A DNA stretch of 64,000 bases. Origin: Defluviitaleaceae bacterium. Lineage in GTDB: Bacteria > Bacillota > Clostridia > Lachnospirales > WQUN01. The DNA lies in NCBI GenBank assembly GCA_009780185.1, contig WRAN01000005.1:1-64000 (forward strand), read 5' to 3'. This document shows, piece after piece, positions 25,475 to 36,622 of this stretch (the first letter of the stretch is position 1; each line of letters opens with the position of its first letter). The position numbers were made by a program, and so were the translations under genes. The notes under the pieces were generated by a model. The model made no database searches. It had not been told where the DNA came from and saw nothing but the letters and a program-made list of their open reading frames with translations.

Positions 25475-26686
25475 CTACCTTAACACGCCTTCTTGCCACT
25501 CGACAAGTTCGCAATCGTTAAACTTTGTAAATCGCTTTAGGCATGAGTCTATGGCGGTTTGCATTTTTTTTGTTTGTTTTATGCTTTCCTCAAACCAAAT
25601 ATTTTTTATGATAAGGGTCTTGGTTTTGGCATCTCGGATAGCCTCTACTCGTCCGGCGAAGCTTTCGCCGTAGATTAAGGGGATTACATATGGGCCATAC
25701 TTCCTCTTCACAGGTGGGGTGTAGATTTCCCAGGCATACTCATAATTAAAGATTGCTTTGATTAGCTTTCTGTCCCATATAAAGCAGTCTAGTGGGGATA
25801 TTACCTCACAGCGTGGTTTTGGTTCTAGGCCGCTTTTTATAGTTTCTATCAAGGATAAGTCTCCCGACTGGATGTATAGAGTATGGGATATGCCTTCAAC
25901 TTTTATCGGGATAATTTTTTCTTCTTCCAGCAGTGCGGTAAATATTTTACCACGGCGGGTTGTATCCAAGCCTTGGATATATAGCCATGCGTCGGATGGG
26001 CGGTTCCATAATAAGCCAATTGCCCCAATCCGACGAAGTAAGCGCCATTTTTGATGTTCAATTTCATCGGGATGCGGGTCGGGGGCTGATAGGATTTCCT
26101 TTGGGATATGATTTTCGGCTAAGTCGTAAAACTTACGGGTATTTTTCTTGTGATGAATTACAAGCTGGCCTGTGGAGTAAAGCTGTTCTAGCGCTGCGCG
26201 GCTGGCTTTTGTTTCCTTGTTGCCAGCGCCGCTCCAGTGGATGGATGAATGCCAGCGTATGCCCCCTTCTAGTGGAAGTTCGCTTGAGGATACGGGGCCG
26301 TTTTCTCGGATATAGGCTAGGGCTTTTGCTTCAAGTTCTTCCATACCGGGGAAGCGCCTTCCGCCATGTATCGCCGTGTCGCGATAGCGCTGGAAATATG
26401 GCCAGTCAGTGACCGGAAGGATGGAGAGGTTTTTGTCCGGGTAGTCGAAAAGCCGACGGTCAACATAAAGCAGCTCCTCCAACATGGACTTGGTAAAATC
26501 CTTCACACGCGCCTGTAGCATAATCTGTGCGTTCTGCCCGCATAAGTCCACAGGGTCAAACTGAAAGCAGCCGGTTTGACGGATAAAGGCCATTATACCT
26601 TGTTTGCCGTGGAATTTATGTTCACCCAGTAATCCATGCTTCAACAGCAGAAACCGACGGGCTTGTAAATTTGTAAGATTAATCAT
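25475..26686 (-). CDS. YcaQ/AlkX-like winged-helix DNA glycosylase-family protein
   Basis: The 403-residue protein starts at ATG 26686 behind AAGGAGGGAG. N-terminal NLQARRFLLLKHGLL and CFQFDPVDLCGQNAQIML are characteristic of the HTH_42/YcaQ family. The QFD triplet fits the Q-hydrophobic-D catalytic motif of E. coli YcaQ (AlkX), a glycosylase that unhooks interstrand crosslinks; AlkZ homologues have QxQ instead. DRRLFDYPDKNLSILPV and a winged-helix region near 120-260 also fit. It is transcribed alone and divergently from pgk. The family assignment is good; repair activity is inferred. Confidence 0.85.
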   Translation of the reverse strand: MINLTNLQARRFLLLKHGLLGEHKFHGKQGIMAFIRQTGCFQFDPVDLCGQNAQIMLQARVKDFTKSMLEELLYVDRRLFDYPDKNLSILPVTDWPYFQRYRDTAIHGGRRFPGMEELEAKALAYIRENGPVSSSELPLEGGIRWHSSIHWSGAGNKETKASRAALEQLYSTGQLVIHHKKNTRKFYDLAENHIPKEILSAPDPHPDEIEHQKWRLLRRIGAIGLLWNRPSDAWLYIQGLDTTRRGKIFTALLEEEKIIPIKVEGISHTLYIQSGDLSLIETIKSGLEPKPRCEVISPLDCFIWDRKLIKAIFNYEYAWEIYTPPVKRKYGPYVIPLIYGESFAGRVEAIRDAKTKTLIIKNIWFEESIKQTKKMQTAIDSCLKRFTKFNDCELVEWQEGVLR

Positions 26687-26723
26687 TTAACTCCCTCCTT
26701 TGCCCACATAATGGCATATCCCC

Positions 26724-26753
26724 TTGCATTACTCAATATGGAAATGCTAGAAT
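26724..26753 (+). promoter_or_regulatory. Candidate promoter of the glycolysis operon
   Basis: TTGCAT (26724-26729) and TAGAAT (26748-26753) are 18 bp apart, about 50 bp before pgk. No operator or leader structure is evident. Confidence 0.45.
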
Positions 26754-26801
26754 AATTTGAAAAATATAAAAATATAGACCGCCGAAAGGGGCCAAAGGAT
26801 T

Positions 26802-27989
26802 TTGAAGAAAAAAACCATCAACAACTTACAGGTAAAAGGCAAGCGGGTATTAGTACGGTGCGATTTTAACGTGCCACTAATAAACGGAGAAATCACAGAC
26901 GATACCCGTATTGTGGCCGCACTGCCTACAATAAAGAAATTGATTGCAGATGGAGGCCGCTTAGTGCTGTGCTCCCACTTAGGCAAACCCAAAGGCCCAG
27001 ACCCAAAGGCCACGATGGAACCTGTTGCCTTGCGTCTAAGCACCCATCTGGGTCAAAATGTCGCCTTCCTGGGATATGACGAAGTGGTAAATGATAAAGT
27101 AAGAGAAACAGTAAGCAATATGAAAGACGGTGAAGTGGTAGTACTACAAAACACCCGTTTCCGCAAAGAAGAAGGCAAAAACGAAGAATCCTTCTCAAAA
27201 GACCTAGCTTCCCTTGCAGATATATATGTAAATGATGCCTTTGGCTCAGCTCATCGCGCTCACTGCTCTACTGTAGGCGTAACCGAGTTTGTGGCTGAAT
27301 CCGCTGTAGGCTTCCTAATGGAAAAAGAGCTGAAGTTCCTAGGTGGCGCGGTTGAAGACCCGGTCCGCCCCTTCGTAGCAATCCTAGGCGGCTTAAAGGT
27401 TTCAGATAAAATCAAAGTTATAGATAAACTACTAGAGAAAGTGGACAAACTTATAATCGGCGGCGCAATGGCTTATACCTTTATGAAGGCCCAAGGCCAT
27501 AACATCGGCGAGTCCTTCCTAGAAGAAGAAAGCATAGGCTACGCCAAAGAAATGATGCAAAAAGCTAAAGACAAAGGTGTAAAGCTATTGCTTCCAATAG
27601 ATACCACAGTAGCCAAAGAATTTTCGGCAGACGCTGAGCACAAGGTAGTAGCAGCAAACGGCATAGAAGACGGCTGGCAAGGCCTAGACATTGGTGTTAA
27701 AACCCGTGAACTATTCTGTGACGCGATAAAAGACGCCAAAACCGTAATCTGGAACGGCCCAATGGGTGTATTCGAGTTCCAAAACTTCGCCAAAGGTACA
27801 CTGGCCTTGGCCAAGGCCATGGCGGATATAGACGCAACCACAATTATAGGCGGCGGCGACTCAGCAGCGGCAGTTAACCAACTAGGCTACGGTGATAAAA
27901 TGACTCATATTTCAACCGGCGGAGGCGCTTCACTAGAATTTTTAGAAGGCAAAGCTCTCCCCGGAGTAGAGGCGGTGCAAAATGCGTAA
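26802..27989 (+). CDS. pgk: Phosphoglycerate kinase
   Basis: This 395-residue cytoplasmic enzyme transfers phosphate from 1,3-bisphosphoglycerate to ADP. The start is TTG 26802. Motifs include RCDFNVPL at about 19-26, RVLSSHLG-type [11 protein letters not shown] near 60, and the C-terminal GGGDSAAAV nucleotide loop near 353. It is the first gene of a pgk-tpiA-gpmI-eno operon. Glyceraldehyde-3-phosphate dehydrogenase, often the first gene of this cluster, is missing upstream and must be elsewhere. The stop overlaps tpiA by 8 bp. Confidence 0.97.
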   Translation: MKKKTINNLQVKGKRVLVRCDFNVPLINGEITDDTRIVAALPTIKKLIADGGRLVLCSHLGKPKGPDPKATMEPVALRLSTHLGQNVAFLGYDEVVNDKVRETVSNMKDGEVVVLQNTRFRKEEGKNEESFSKDLASLADIYVNDAFGSAHRAHCSTVGVTEFVAESAVGFLMEKELKFLGGAVEDPVRPFVAILGGLKVSDKIKVIDKLLEKVDKLIIGGAMAYTFMKAQGHNIGESFLEEESIGYAKEMMQKAKDKGVKLLLPIDTTVAKEFSADAEHKVVAANGIEDGWQGLDIGVKTRELFCDAIKDAKTVIWNGPMGVFEFQNFAKGTLALAKAMADIDATTIIGGGDSAAAVNQLGYGDKMTHISTGGGASLEFLEGKALPGVEAVQNA

Positions 27990-28731
27990 GATGTTAATCG
28001 CAGGCAACTGGAAAATGAACTTTGCCCCTAAAAAGGCTGTAAAATTTGTAGATCAAATTAAAGAAAGCATTGATATCAAGGAAAGAGATGTTGTGCTATG
28101 TGTGCCATATGTAGCGCTACAGCCGGTTAAAGATGCCCTCAAAGGCACCAGCGTACAAGTTGGTGCGCAAAACGTACACTACATGGATGATGGCGCGTAT
28201 ACCGGAGAAATCTCGCCCGCAATGTTGGATGAAATGGAAGTACCCTATGTAATCGTAGGCCACTCAGAACGCCGTGAGAAATTTGCCGAGTCTGACACTA
28301 CTGTAAATCTACGCGCACTTCGTGCACTAAAACATGGCCTTTGTCCAATTATCTGTGTTGGGGAAACCCAAAAACAACGAGGTGCCCAGCGTACCGAAGA
28401 TGTACTGCGTAAGCAAGTGAAGTTTGCGTTAGACGAAATTAAGCCCGAACGTGCCGAAAAAGTTGTAATCGCGTACGAACCCATATGGGCAATTGGCACC
28501 GGCGTAACAGCAACAACTGCCCAAGCCGAGGATGCCTGTGCATTTATCCGCACCCTTCTTGTAGAAAGATTTGGGAAAGAAATCGCCCAAAAAATCCGCA
28601 TCCTATATGGTGGAAGTGTTACCCCTAAAAACGCCGCAGAGTTGTTTTCCCAGCCCAATATCGATGGCGGCCTAGTAGGAGGCGCAAGCACCATCCCAAC
28701 CTTCGATGAAGTAGTGAAAGCAGGTCTATAA
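27982..28731 (+). CDS. tpiA: Triose-phosphate isomerase
   Basis: The 249-residue enzyme interconverts dihydroxyacetone phosphate and glyceraldehyde 3-phosphate. Active-site elements are all present: Lys in GNWKMN (residues 9-14), His in VGHSERRE (about 93-100) and Glu in [11 protein letters not shown] (about 163-173). The phosphate-binding loop region reads ILYGGSVTP. It overlaps the pgk stop by 8 bp and abuts gpmI, showing tight translational coupling. Confidence 0.97.
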   Translation: MRKMLIAGNWKMNFAPKKAVKFVDQIKESIDIKERDVVLCVPYVALQPVKDALKGTSVQVGAQNVHYMDDGAYTGEISPAMLDEMEVPYVIVGHSERREKFAESDTTVNLRALRALKHGLCPIICVGETQKQRGAQRTEDVLRKQVKFALDEIKPERAEKVVIAYEPIWAIGTGVTATTAQAEDACAFIRTLLVERFGKEIAQKIRILYGGSVTPKNAAELFSQPNIDGGLVGGASTIPTFDEVVKAGL

Positions 28732-30261
28732 ATGGAAAAAGACACAATAGTACTGATGATCCTAGACGGCTATGGTCTAGCCCCTCCATCCCCAAGCAAT
28801 GCAATCCATCTTGCCGAAACCCCACACCTGGACTGGCTGCTAGAAAAATTCCCCTGCCAGCCAGGCCAAGCCGCGGGGATGGACGTAGGCCTCCCTGAAG
28901 GCCAAATGGGCAACTCTGAAGTAGGCCATACCAATATAGGCGCAGGCCGGATTGTATATCAGGAGCTAACCAGAATAACAAAATCCATCCAAGACGGTGA
29001 CTTTTTCCAGAACGAAGCCTTGCTGGCAGCAGTAAATAATGTCAAAGCCAACAACACAGCTCTACACTTATACGGTCTATTATCAGACGGCGGTGTGCAC
29101 AGCCACAATACTCATCTATACGCCTTACTTCAACTAGCCAAAGACCAAGGTCTTACCAAAGTATATATCCATCCGTTTTTAGACGGACGTGACACTCCAC
29201 CAACCTCAGGTTTAGGTTATATCCAAGAACTAGAGGCAAAAATAAAAGAAATAGGTGTAGGAAAAATAGCCACAATCTCAGGCCGCTACTACTCTATGGA
29301 CAGAGATAACCGCTGGGAAAGAGTGCAACTAGCCTACGATGCCCTAACAGAAGGCATAGGAGAAAAAGCCACAAGTGCTACCGCTTGCATGGAGGCCACC
29401 TATGCCGCTGGTATCAACGACGAGTTCGTAGTGCCTACAGTAATAGCCCCGGAAGGTACCATTCAAGACCATGATGGGGTAATTTTCTTCAACTTCCGTC
29501 CAGATCGTGCCCGCCCAATAACTCGTGCTTTCTGCGATCCAGGCTTCGACGGCTTTCCGCGTCCCCGCGGGATGTTCCCCGTACACTATGTATGCTTCAC
29601 AGACTATGACGCGACTATCCCCAATAAACACGTAGCCTTCCACGCCCAAGCCATGGACAATGTTTTGGGGGCATATCTATCAGAAAAAGGCAAAACCCAG
29701 CTGCGTCTAGCGGAAACAGAAAAATATGCCCATGTAACCTTCTTCTTCAACGGAGGCCGTGAAGCCGCCTACGAAGGTGAAGATCGTATACTAGTACCAT
29801 CACCTAAAGTAGCAACTTACGACCTACAACCGGAAATGAGCGCGGTAGAAGTAACCGACAAGCTAATAGAGGCCATCAAGTCTAAAAAATACGACCTAAT
29901 AGTAATCAACTACGCCAACTGCGACATGGTAGGTCACACCGGAATTATAGATGCGGCAATCAAAGCAGTAGAAACTATGGATACCTGTGTAGCCCGCGTA
30001 ATGGGCGTAATGCTTGAAAACGGCACCCGTATGCTATTATGCGCAGACCATGGCAATGCTGACCAAATGATAGATGATGTAAACGGCGGCCCGTTCACAG
30101 CCCACACGATAAACCCCGTCCCATTTGTACTATTCAACGCCCCGGGCTACGACCTAGCCCCAGGAGGCCGATTGGCCGACATAGCCCCAACTCTGCTAGA
30201 CCTTATGGAGCTACCAGTTCCATCAGAAATGACAGGCAGAAGCCTTCTGATAAAAAAGTAG
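28732..30261 (+). CDS. gpmI: 2,3-bisphosphoglycerate-independent phosphoglycerate mutase
   Basis: This 509-residue manganese enzyme interconverts 3- and 2-phosphoglycerate. The phosphorylated Ser is in GQMGNSEVGHTNIGAGR near residue 62, and metal ligands are visible in LDGYG (about 11) and CADHGNADQM (about 440). Length is typical (about 510). The ATG follows the tpiA stop with no gap. The C-terminus ends EMTGRSLLIKK. Confidence 0.97.
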   Translation: MEKDTIVLMILDGYGLAPPSPSNAIHLAETPHLDWLLEKFPCQPGQAAGMDVGLPEGQMGNSEVGHTNIGAGRIVYQELTRITKSIQDGDFFQNEALLAAVNNVKANNTALHLYGLLSDGGVHSHNTHLYALLQLAKDQGLTKVYIHPFLDGRDTPPTSGLGYIQELEAKIKEIGVGKIATISGRYYSMDRDNRWERVQLAYDALTEGIGEKATSATACMEATYAAGINDEFVVPTVIAPEGTIQDHDGVIFFNFRPDRARPITRAFCDPGFDGFPRPRGMFPVHYVCFTDYDATIPNKHVAFHAQAMDNVLGAYLSEKGKTQLRLAETEKYAHVTFFFNGGREAAYEGEDRILVPSPKVATYDLQPEMSAVEVTDKLIEAIKSKKYDLIVINYANCDMVGHTGIIDAAIKAVETMDTCVARVMGVMLENGTRMLLCADHGNADQMIDDVNGGPFTAHTINPVPFVLFNAPGYDLAPGGRLADIAPTLLDLMELPVPSEMTGRSLLIKK

Positions 30262-30324
30262 AAAAGCTTTTATCCAAATTATCGGGGCAATCAGTTTTCT
30301 ATAGTATGTACTAAATATATATAA

Positions 30325-31686
<1,362 letters not shown>

Positions 31687-31696
31687 TATATAATCT

Positions 31697-31729
31697 ATGG
31701 GGGAGGCCAAAAGCCTTCCCCATTTTTTT
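31697..31729 (+). terminator. Intrinsic terminator of the glycolysis operon
   Basis: ATGGGGGAGGC pairs with GCCTTCCCCAT around a short AAAA loop (one G-T wobble), followed by seven Ts, 10 bp after eno. Confidence 0.92.
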
Positions 31730-31747
31730 ATATAAAAGGATGATGAT

Positions 31748-32866
31748 ATGAGAATCCTTCTTCCACTGGCAGTCATAGTAGTACTCTACTCCCTAGCTTA
31801 TGGGACAGCGGCCGAAAGCAGAATCATAATAGATGGCACAGTAGTAAATGCCATAGCCCATGATGATATGCTGCCTCTGCGGGAGGTAGTGGAGCATATA
31901 GGCGGAGCCGTGTCCTGGAACCGCCGTAGCCAGCAAGTAACCATCAATCACGGCAGCCAGACAATAGTAGTAACTGTTGGTAGCCGATCCGCCACAATTA
32001 ACAATAACCCGTTCCATTTGTCGTCCTCGCCCCAGATAATAAACGGACAAGTTATGATGCCAGTGGATTTTTTCGCATATCAACTTGGCCTAGGCACAGG
32101 CTATATAAATAGCAGCTTTATACTATCCACGACCCCAGCTACAAGCATCCCTGTGCTGGTATACCACCACATTCTACCAGATGAGGTAAACATCTACTTC
32201 ACCAATAATGCATGGACCATAAGCACACAAAACTTCACCCAGCAAATGCAATTTCTATCAGAAAACGGCTTCTACACCCCAACCCTTAACGAGCTTGAGG
32301 CATTTCTATACTATGGCCGCCCCCTTCCACAAAATAGCATAATGATCCATTTCGACGATGGGTATTATTCCAATTATGTGTATGCCCTACCAATCCTACA
32401 AAAATATGGACTAAGAGCCGTTCTTTTCCCAATAACCGGTAATGCTTCAGCCCTTGGGGAAACCCAGCCATCCATAGACCACACTCGCTTAACCCACACA
32501 TCAGCCAGCACACTACGCACAGGCCTAGATATCTTCGAAACAGCCAGTCACTCCCACACCCTACATGACCGCGCTCCCGATAGCAACAATCAAACCCTAC
32601 TAGTTGTATCTACTCATGAAACTATTGTTACCGATACCGTACAAAGCTTCAATTATCTAACTAACCACCGCGCCTACGCCTACCCACTGGGGATGTTCAA
32701 CGATACAGTAATCTATGCCCTGCAAGAAGCCGGGATAACTATGGCCTTTACAGTAAATACAGGTTATATCACTCAAGCCACAGACCCATTCCGCCTGCCG
32801 CGTTTTACCATATATCAAGACACAGCCCTAACCCGTTTTCAAATGATAGCAAACCGTCGCGCGTGA
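31748..32866 (+). CDS. Secreted polysaccharide deacetylase with stalk domain
   Basis: The 372-residue protein has a signal peptide (MRILLPLAVIVVLYSLAYGTAA). A copper-amine-oxidase-type N-terminal stalk domain follows at about residues 28-125, with LPLREVVEHIGGAVSWN and VMMPVDFFAYQLGLG. A NodB deacetylase domain fills the rest. Motif 1 reads MIHFDDGYYSN, with the Asp pair; SHSHTLHD supplies the metal-binding histidines and AYPLGMFND the next motif. Such enzymes remove N- or O-acetyl groups from peptidoglycan or other cell-surface glycans. The stalk domain probably anchors it to the wall. The gene stands between two terminators as a single unit. Confidence 0.9.
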   Translation: MRILLPLAVIVVLYSLAYGTAAESRIIIDGTVVNAIAHDDMLPLREVVEHIGGAVSWNRRSQQVTINHGSQTIVVTVGSRSATINNNPFHLSSSPQIINGQVMMPVDFFAYQLGLGTGYINSSFILSTTPATSIPVLVYHHILPDEVNIYFTNNAWTISTQNFTQQMQFLSENGFYTPTLNELEAFLYYGRPLPQNSIMIHFDDGYYSNYVYALPILQKYGLRAVLFPITGNASALGETQPSIDHTRLTHTSASTLRTGLDIFETASHSHTLHDRAPDSNNQTLLVVSTHETIVTDTVQSFNYLTNHRAYAYPLGMFNDTVIYALQEAGITMAFTVNTGYITQATDPFRLPRFTIYQDTALTRFQMIANRRA

Positions 32867-32908
32867 CAAAGCGACGGAACAATTGTGAATTTTAGTATTA
32901 CAAATCCA

Positions 32909-32938
32909 AGACCTAGCATAAATGCTGGGTCTTTTTTT
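32909..32938 (+). terminator. Intrinsic terminator of the deacetylase gene
   Basis: AGACCTAGCATAAATGCTGGGTCT folds with one mismatch and is followed by a run of seven Ts. Confidence 0.9.
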
Positions 32939-33039
32939 ACACATAATATTTAATTATAGTAATCTTTTAACTAGTTTTTCTCCAAACCCTCTTTTACAAT
33001 AAAGCACAACCCATCTCCAACCCCGAAAGGAGCAAAAAA

Positions 33040-34434
33040 ATGCTAGATAAAAACTTAGCCAACGACGTACTAACCGCGGCAATGTCCACAGGAGGCGCCT
33101 TTGCGGAAATCTTTGTAGAAGAAACCGCCCGCAATGTAATATCCCTAATCAACAATACAGTAGAAAAGTCTCGAAGTGGTATAGACTACGGCGTAGGTAT
33201 ACGCATATTTGATGGTACCAACGCTGTATATGCCTATACCAACGATACAGACCGCGATAGCTTACTAGCAGTAGCCAAAGAAGCTGCCAAAGCAGTAAAA
33301 ACTTCAACCCCAAGTACAATAAAAGGCCTGTCCATACTCAATTTCACAAAAATCAGCCCAATGGGAATCCCTTACAATACAGTTCCCCGCAAGCAAATAG
33401 TAGATATGCTAAAGCAAGCCGGCCTCGCCGCCTATGCCACCAGCAAAGAAATCACCCAGTTGACCTCCATGTATCGCGATACCCTAACCAATGTCTTAAT
33501 CTGCAACACAGAAGGCATCTGGGCAGAAGACACCCGCAACTACACCCGCATGTGGATTGACGCTGTAGCCTCATCTGGAGACGATAAGCAAACCATGTTC
33601 AAATCCAAAGGCGGCCAAATGGGCTTCGAAGCCTACGAAGGTCATGACTTCATAGCATGGGGCCGCGAAGCTGCCGAAGGCGCGGTAAAAATGCTACACG
33701 CAAAATATGCACCAGGAGGCAAATACCCTGTAATCGTCTCCAAAGGTGAAGGCGCGGTATTGCTACACGAAGCCTGCGGCCACAGCCTGGAGGCTGAAGC
33801 TGTAGCCAAAAAAGCCACAGAGTTCGCAGACAAGATTGGCCAAAAAGTAGCCCGTGACATAGTAACTGTTGTAGATGATGGTACAATCCCAGGCGGCAAA
33901 TGGGGCAGCATCAACATCGACGACGAAGGCCACCTACCACAAAAGAATGTATTAGTAGAAAACGGCATACTAAAAGGATTCCTTGTAGATAAACTCAATG
34001 GCCTTCGCTTGAATCTATCCCCAACAGGTAGTGCCCGCCGTGAAAGCTATCGCTATGCCCCAACATCCCGTATGACCAATACCTATATCGAAGGCGGTAC
34101 AAGCAGTTTCGACGAAATCATATCCGCAACAGAGTTTGGGTTGTTCGCAAAAGCAATAGGCGGCGGAAGCGTAGATGAGGCAACAGGAGAATTCAACTTC
34201 AGCGTAGACGAGGCATACATGATACGAAACGGCAAGTTGGCCGAGCCAGTACGTGGCGCATCCTTAATCGGCAAAGGTTCAGAGGTAATGGCCAACATTG
34301 ATATGCTAGGCAATGACTTCGAATTAGCAGGAGAAGGATCTTGCGGTGCCGCAAGCGGTTGGGTCCCAACCAGCGAAGGCCAGCCAACAACCAGAGTTTC
34401 CGAAATGACCGTAGGCGGAAGGAGCGAAGAATAA
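33040..34434 (+). CDS. tldD: TldD-type metalloprotease
   Basis: The 464-residue protein starts behind GAAAGGAG. The zinc-binding HEACGH motif is in VLLHEACGHSLEAEA near residue 250, and GSARRESYRYAPTSRMTNTY follows, typical of TldD. TldD and TldE form a heterodimer that degrades unfolded peptides and, in some species, matures modified peptides or regulates CcdA antitoxin. Here it is coupled to tldE (TAATG overlap). No modified-peptide biosynthesis genes are nearby, so a general peptidase role is the default. Confidence 0.94.
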   Translation: MLDKNLANDVLTAAMSTGGAFAEIFVEETARNVISLINNTVEKSRSGIDYGVGIRIFDGTNAVYAYTNDTDRDSLLAVAKEAAKAVKTSTPSTIKGLSILNFTKISPMGIPYNTVPRKQIVDMLKQAGLAAYATSKEITQLTSMYRDTLTNVLICNTEGIWAEDTRNYTRMWIDAVASSGDDKQTMFKSKGGQMGFEAYEGHDFIAWGREAAEGAVKMLHAKYAPGGKYPVIVSKGEGAVLLHEACGHSLEAEAVAKKATEFADKIGQKVARDIVTVVDDGTIPGGKWGSINIDDEGHLPQKNVLVENGILKGFLVDKLNGLRLNLSPTGSARRESYRYAPTSRMTNTYIEGGTSSFDEIISATEFGLFAKAIGGGSVDEATGEFNFSVDEAYMIRNGKLAEPVRGASLIGKGSEVMANIDMLGNDFELAGEGSCGAASGWVPTSEGQPTTRVSEMTVGGRSEE

Positions 34435-35792
34435 TGGACTTAAAAAATTTTAAAGATAAACTCTTTACAGCTGCCCAGGCCGCAGGCCTAGAAGAGTACG
34501 AACTGTATTGTAAAAGAAAAGTCGCTTTCGAAGTCAGCATATTCGAAGGGGAAATAGACGAATACAAAAATGAGCGCTCCTTCGGTGTATGCTTCCGCGG
34601 CAAAGTGAATGGGAAGATGGGCTATGCCTTCTCAGAAAAAATAGACGACGGAGTAATAGCCTTCTTAGTAGAAAGCGTAAAACAAAACGCCTCAATAATA
34701 GAAGACGAGGAAGAGGAATTCATCTATCCTGGCGATGCAACCTACCCGGAGGTAGTCTGCTACAACCCTAAAACAAACGAAATACCAACAGATGCAAAAA
34801 TCGAAGCCGCAATAAAAATGGAACGCGCCACACTAGATGTAGATGAAAAAGTAGACAACGTACCCTACTGTGCCCTAGATAACACAGAAGTAGAAGTATA
34901 TATAGCCAACTCTAAAGGTCTAGATGTAGGGTATAAATCAAACAGAATCTGTGGTGTTGTAGAAGCCCAAGTAGAAGGGGAAGACGAGCAAGTAAAAACC
35001 GCATATGACGGCTACGACGGCCTTGATTTTACAAAGTTTGACCCGGTAGCAATAGGCCAATCAGCCGCAAAAAAAGCCCTTGCCATGTTGGGAGCCTCCC
35101 CGGTACCATCAGCAAAATACCCCGTAGTTTTCGAAGCCAAAGCAGCATCAGAAATGCTGGAAACTTGGGTAGGAGCTTTTTCCGCGGAAAAAGCTCATAA
35201 AGGCTTCTCAATCTTAGCTGGAAAGCTTAACGAAAAAATAGCAGCAGACTGCGTGACTATCATCGACGACCCTCTTCTGGCAGGCCAAGAAGCTACAGTG
35301 CCCTTTGACAGCGAAGGTGTAGCTTCTCGCACCAAGACCGTAATAGAAAACGGTACTTTCAAGACATTCCTACACAACACAAAAACCGCCCGCAAAGAAG
35401 GCATCCCTTCCACAGGCAATGGCTTCAAAACGGACCTAGAGATGCCGATAGAAATAGCCGCGACCAACTTCTATATAAAACCCGGTACTCAAAGCCACGA
35501 TGACTTAATAAAAACAATGGGTGATGGCATAGTGATATCAGTAGTAGAAGGTCTGCATAGCGGTGCTAATGAAACATCTGGCGACTTCTCTCTGTCAGCC
35601 ACAGGCTTTCTTGTAGAAGAAGGTAAAATTGCCCGCCCAGTAGATCAAATCACGATATCTGGCAACTTCTTTACCATGCTAAAAGATATCCAAGCCGTGG
35701 GCAGTAATCTAAACTTCAAGCTAGGCAATGACACCAACAATGCCGCGTCACCTTCGATATATATAAAATCATTAGATATAGCGGGAAGTTAA
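34434..35792 (+). CDS. tldE: TldE/PmbA-type partner subunit
   Basis: The 452-residue protein starts at ATG 34434, sharing one base with the tldD stop and following GGAAGGAG. A longer frame from 34341 lies entirely inside tldD. It shares the fold of TldD but lacks the HExxxH zinc site, as expected of TldE/PmbA, whose role is structural in the TldD/E heterodimer. GLHSGANETSGDFSLSATGF near residue 370 is characteristic. A terminator hairpin lies about 90 bp downstream. Confidence 0.93.
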   Translation: MDLKNFKDKLFTAAQAAGLEEYELYCKRKVAFEVSIFEGEIDEYKNERSFGVCFRGKVNGKMGYAFSEKIDDGVIAFLVESVKQNASIIEDEEEEFIYPGDATYPEVVCYNPKTNEIPTDAKIEAAIKMERATLDVDEKVDNVPYCALDNTEVEVYIANSKGLDVGYKSNRICGVVEAQVEGEDEQVKTAYDGYDGLDFTKFDPVAIGQSAAKKALAMLGASPVPSAKYPVVFEAKAASEMLETWVGAFSAEKAHKGFSILAGKLNEKIAADCVTIIDDPLLAGQEATVPFDSEGVASRTKTVIENGTFKTFLHNTKTARKEGIPSTGNGFKTDLEMPIEIAATNFYIKPGTQSHDDLIKTMGDGIVISVVEGLHSGANETSGDFSLSATGFLVEEGKIARPVDQITISGNFFTMLKDIQAVGSNLNFKLGNDTNNAASPSIYIKSLDIAGS

Positions 35793-35880
35793 TACCATAA
35801 AATATGTGGTGATTGTCATTTTTGTACAATAGATTAATCAAAGCCGAAAAAAGGGTTTGTTCCAATCATCAAAACCAGAA

Positions 35881-35924
35881 AACCAGCCAGATAAGAGCAT
35901 TATACCCTCATCTGGCTGGTTTTT
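35881..35924 (+). terminator. Intrinsic terminator after tldE, possibly bidirectional
   Basis: AACCAGCCAGAT (35881-35892) pairs perfectly with ATCTGGCTGGTT (35910-35921), followed by Ts. The complementary strand also has T-rich sequence after the stem. Confidence 0.85.
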
Positions 35925-35957
35925 AATTGGTTGGATAATTATTTTAGAGGTCTATAT

Positions 35958-36134
35958 TTACTGGGGCCAATATACATATACAGCCGAATTATCCTTATCC
36001 CAGCGCACTTTATCACCTAGGGCCTCTGCTATTATGCGTAAGGGGATATGGGTTCTGTTGTCTGCACTCCATACAGCTATAGTGTCACTAAAGGGCTTAA
36101 GAAAGCAGAGCGTTGAATTTTCAAGTGTCAGTGC
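35958..36134 (-). pseudogene. C-terminal fragment of a stalk-domain (copper amine oxidase N-terminal type) protein
   Basis: The minus strand is open for 58 codons to a TAA at 35958 and reads IAVWSADNRTHIPLRIIAEA, then LGDKVRWDKDNSAVYVYWPQ. This closely follows the stalk-domain pattern seen in two intact proteins here (for example RFMVPLRAISEASGADAQW at 38111-39979). There is no start codon or ribosome site, and a stop precedes the frame, so only a relic remains. The PIN toxin promoter now overlaps its 5' side, suggesting that acquisition of that module truncated it. Confidence 0.6.
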
Positions 36135-36141
36135 TTATAAT
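36113..36141 (+). promoter_or_regulatory. Promoter of the PIN toxin/antitoxin pair
   Basis: TTGAAT (36113-36118) and TATAAT (36136-36141) are 17 bp apart, and transcription would begin about 20 bp before the PIN start codon. Confidence 0.7.
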
Positions 36142-36166
36142 ATAGGTGAAAATGGAGGAATATCTT

Positions 36167-36622
36167 TTGAAAAAACTAAAAATTTACCTCGACAGCTGTT
36201 GCTTCAATCGTCCTTTTGATGACCTTTCTCAAGATAAAGTTCGCTTCGAGTGCGAAGCTGTTTTAGCAATCCTTAAAAATTGCGACGATGGGGTATGGAG
36301 CGTTTTCAAAAGTGATATACTAGACGATGAAATTGACCGAATAATTAACTCATTCAAGAAGTTAAAAGTTTTGATGCTATACTCGTCGGCGTCAATGCAC
36401 ATCGAAATAAATGGCCAAATAATCACTCGTGCCAAAGAGCTTCAACATAAAATAAATATTAAACCCTTTGATGCACTTCACTTAGCAAGTGCTGAATATG
36501 GTGACGCAGATATTTTTTTAACTACGGACAAAAAATTTCTAAATCGTGCGACAGAATCTGATTCAAAAATCAAGATTGCAAATCCGGCAGTGTGGTTAAT
36601 GGAGGTAATGTTTAATGGCTAA
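36167..36622 (+). CDS. PIN-domain toxin (VapC-like ribonuclease)
   Basis: The likely start is TTG 36167, eight bases after GGAGG at 36154-36158, giving 151 residues; an ATG at 36146 lies upstream of that ribosome site. The PIN fold is evident: LKIYLDSCCFNRPFDD with the first catalytic Asp near residue 7, PFDALHLASAEYGDADIFLTTD near 105-126 with the later acidic residues, and KKFLNRA. PIN toxins are magnesium-dependent RNases. The gene overlaps the next one by 8 bp, and that small protein is the probable antitoxin. The toxin-first order is less common than antitoxin-first. Confidence 0.85.
   Translation: MKKLKIYLDSCCFNRPFDDLSQDKVRFECEAVLAILKNCDDGVWSVFKSDILDDEIDRIINSFKKLKVLMLYSSASMHIEINGQIITRAKELQHKINIKPFDALHLASAEYGDADIFLTTDKKFLNRATESDSKIKIANPAVWLMEVMFNG

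Noticed and set aside
35857..36219. 120-codon plus-strand frame after tldE
   Set aside because: It runs through the terminator hairpin and antisense to the stalk-domain fragment, has no ribosome site, and overlaps the PIN gene out of frame.
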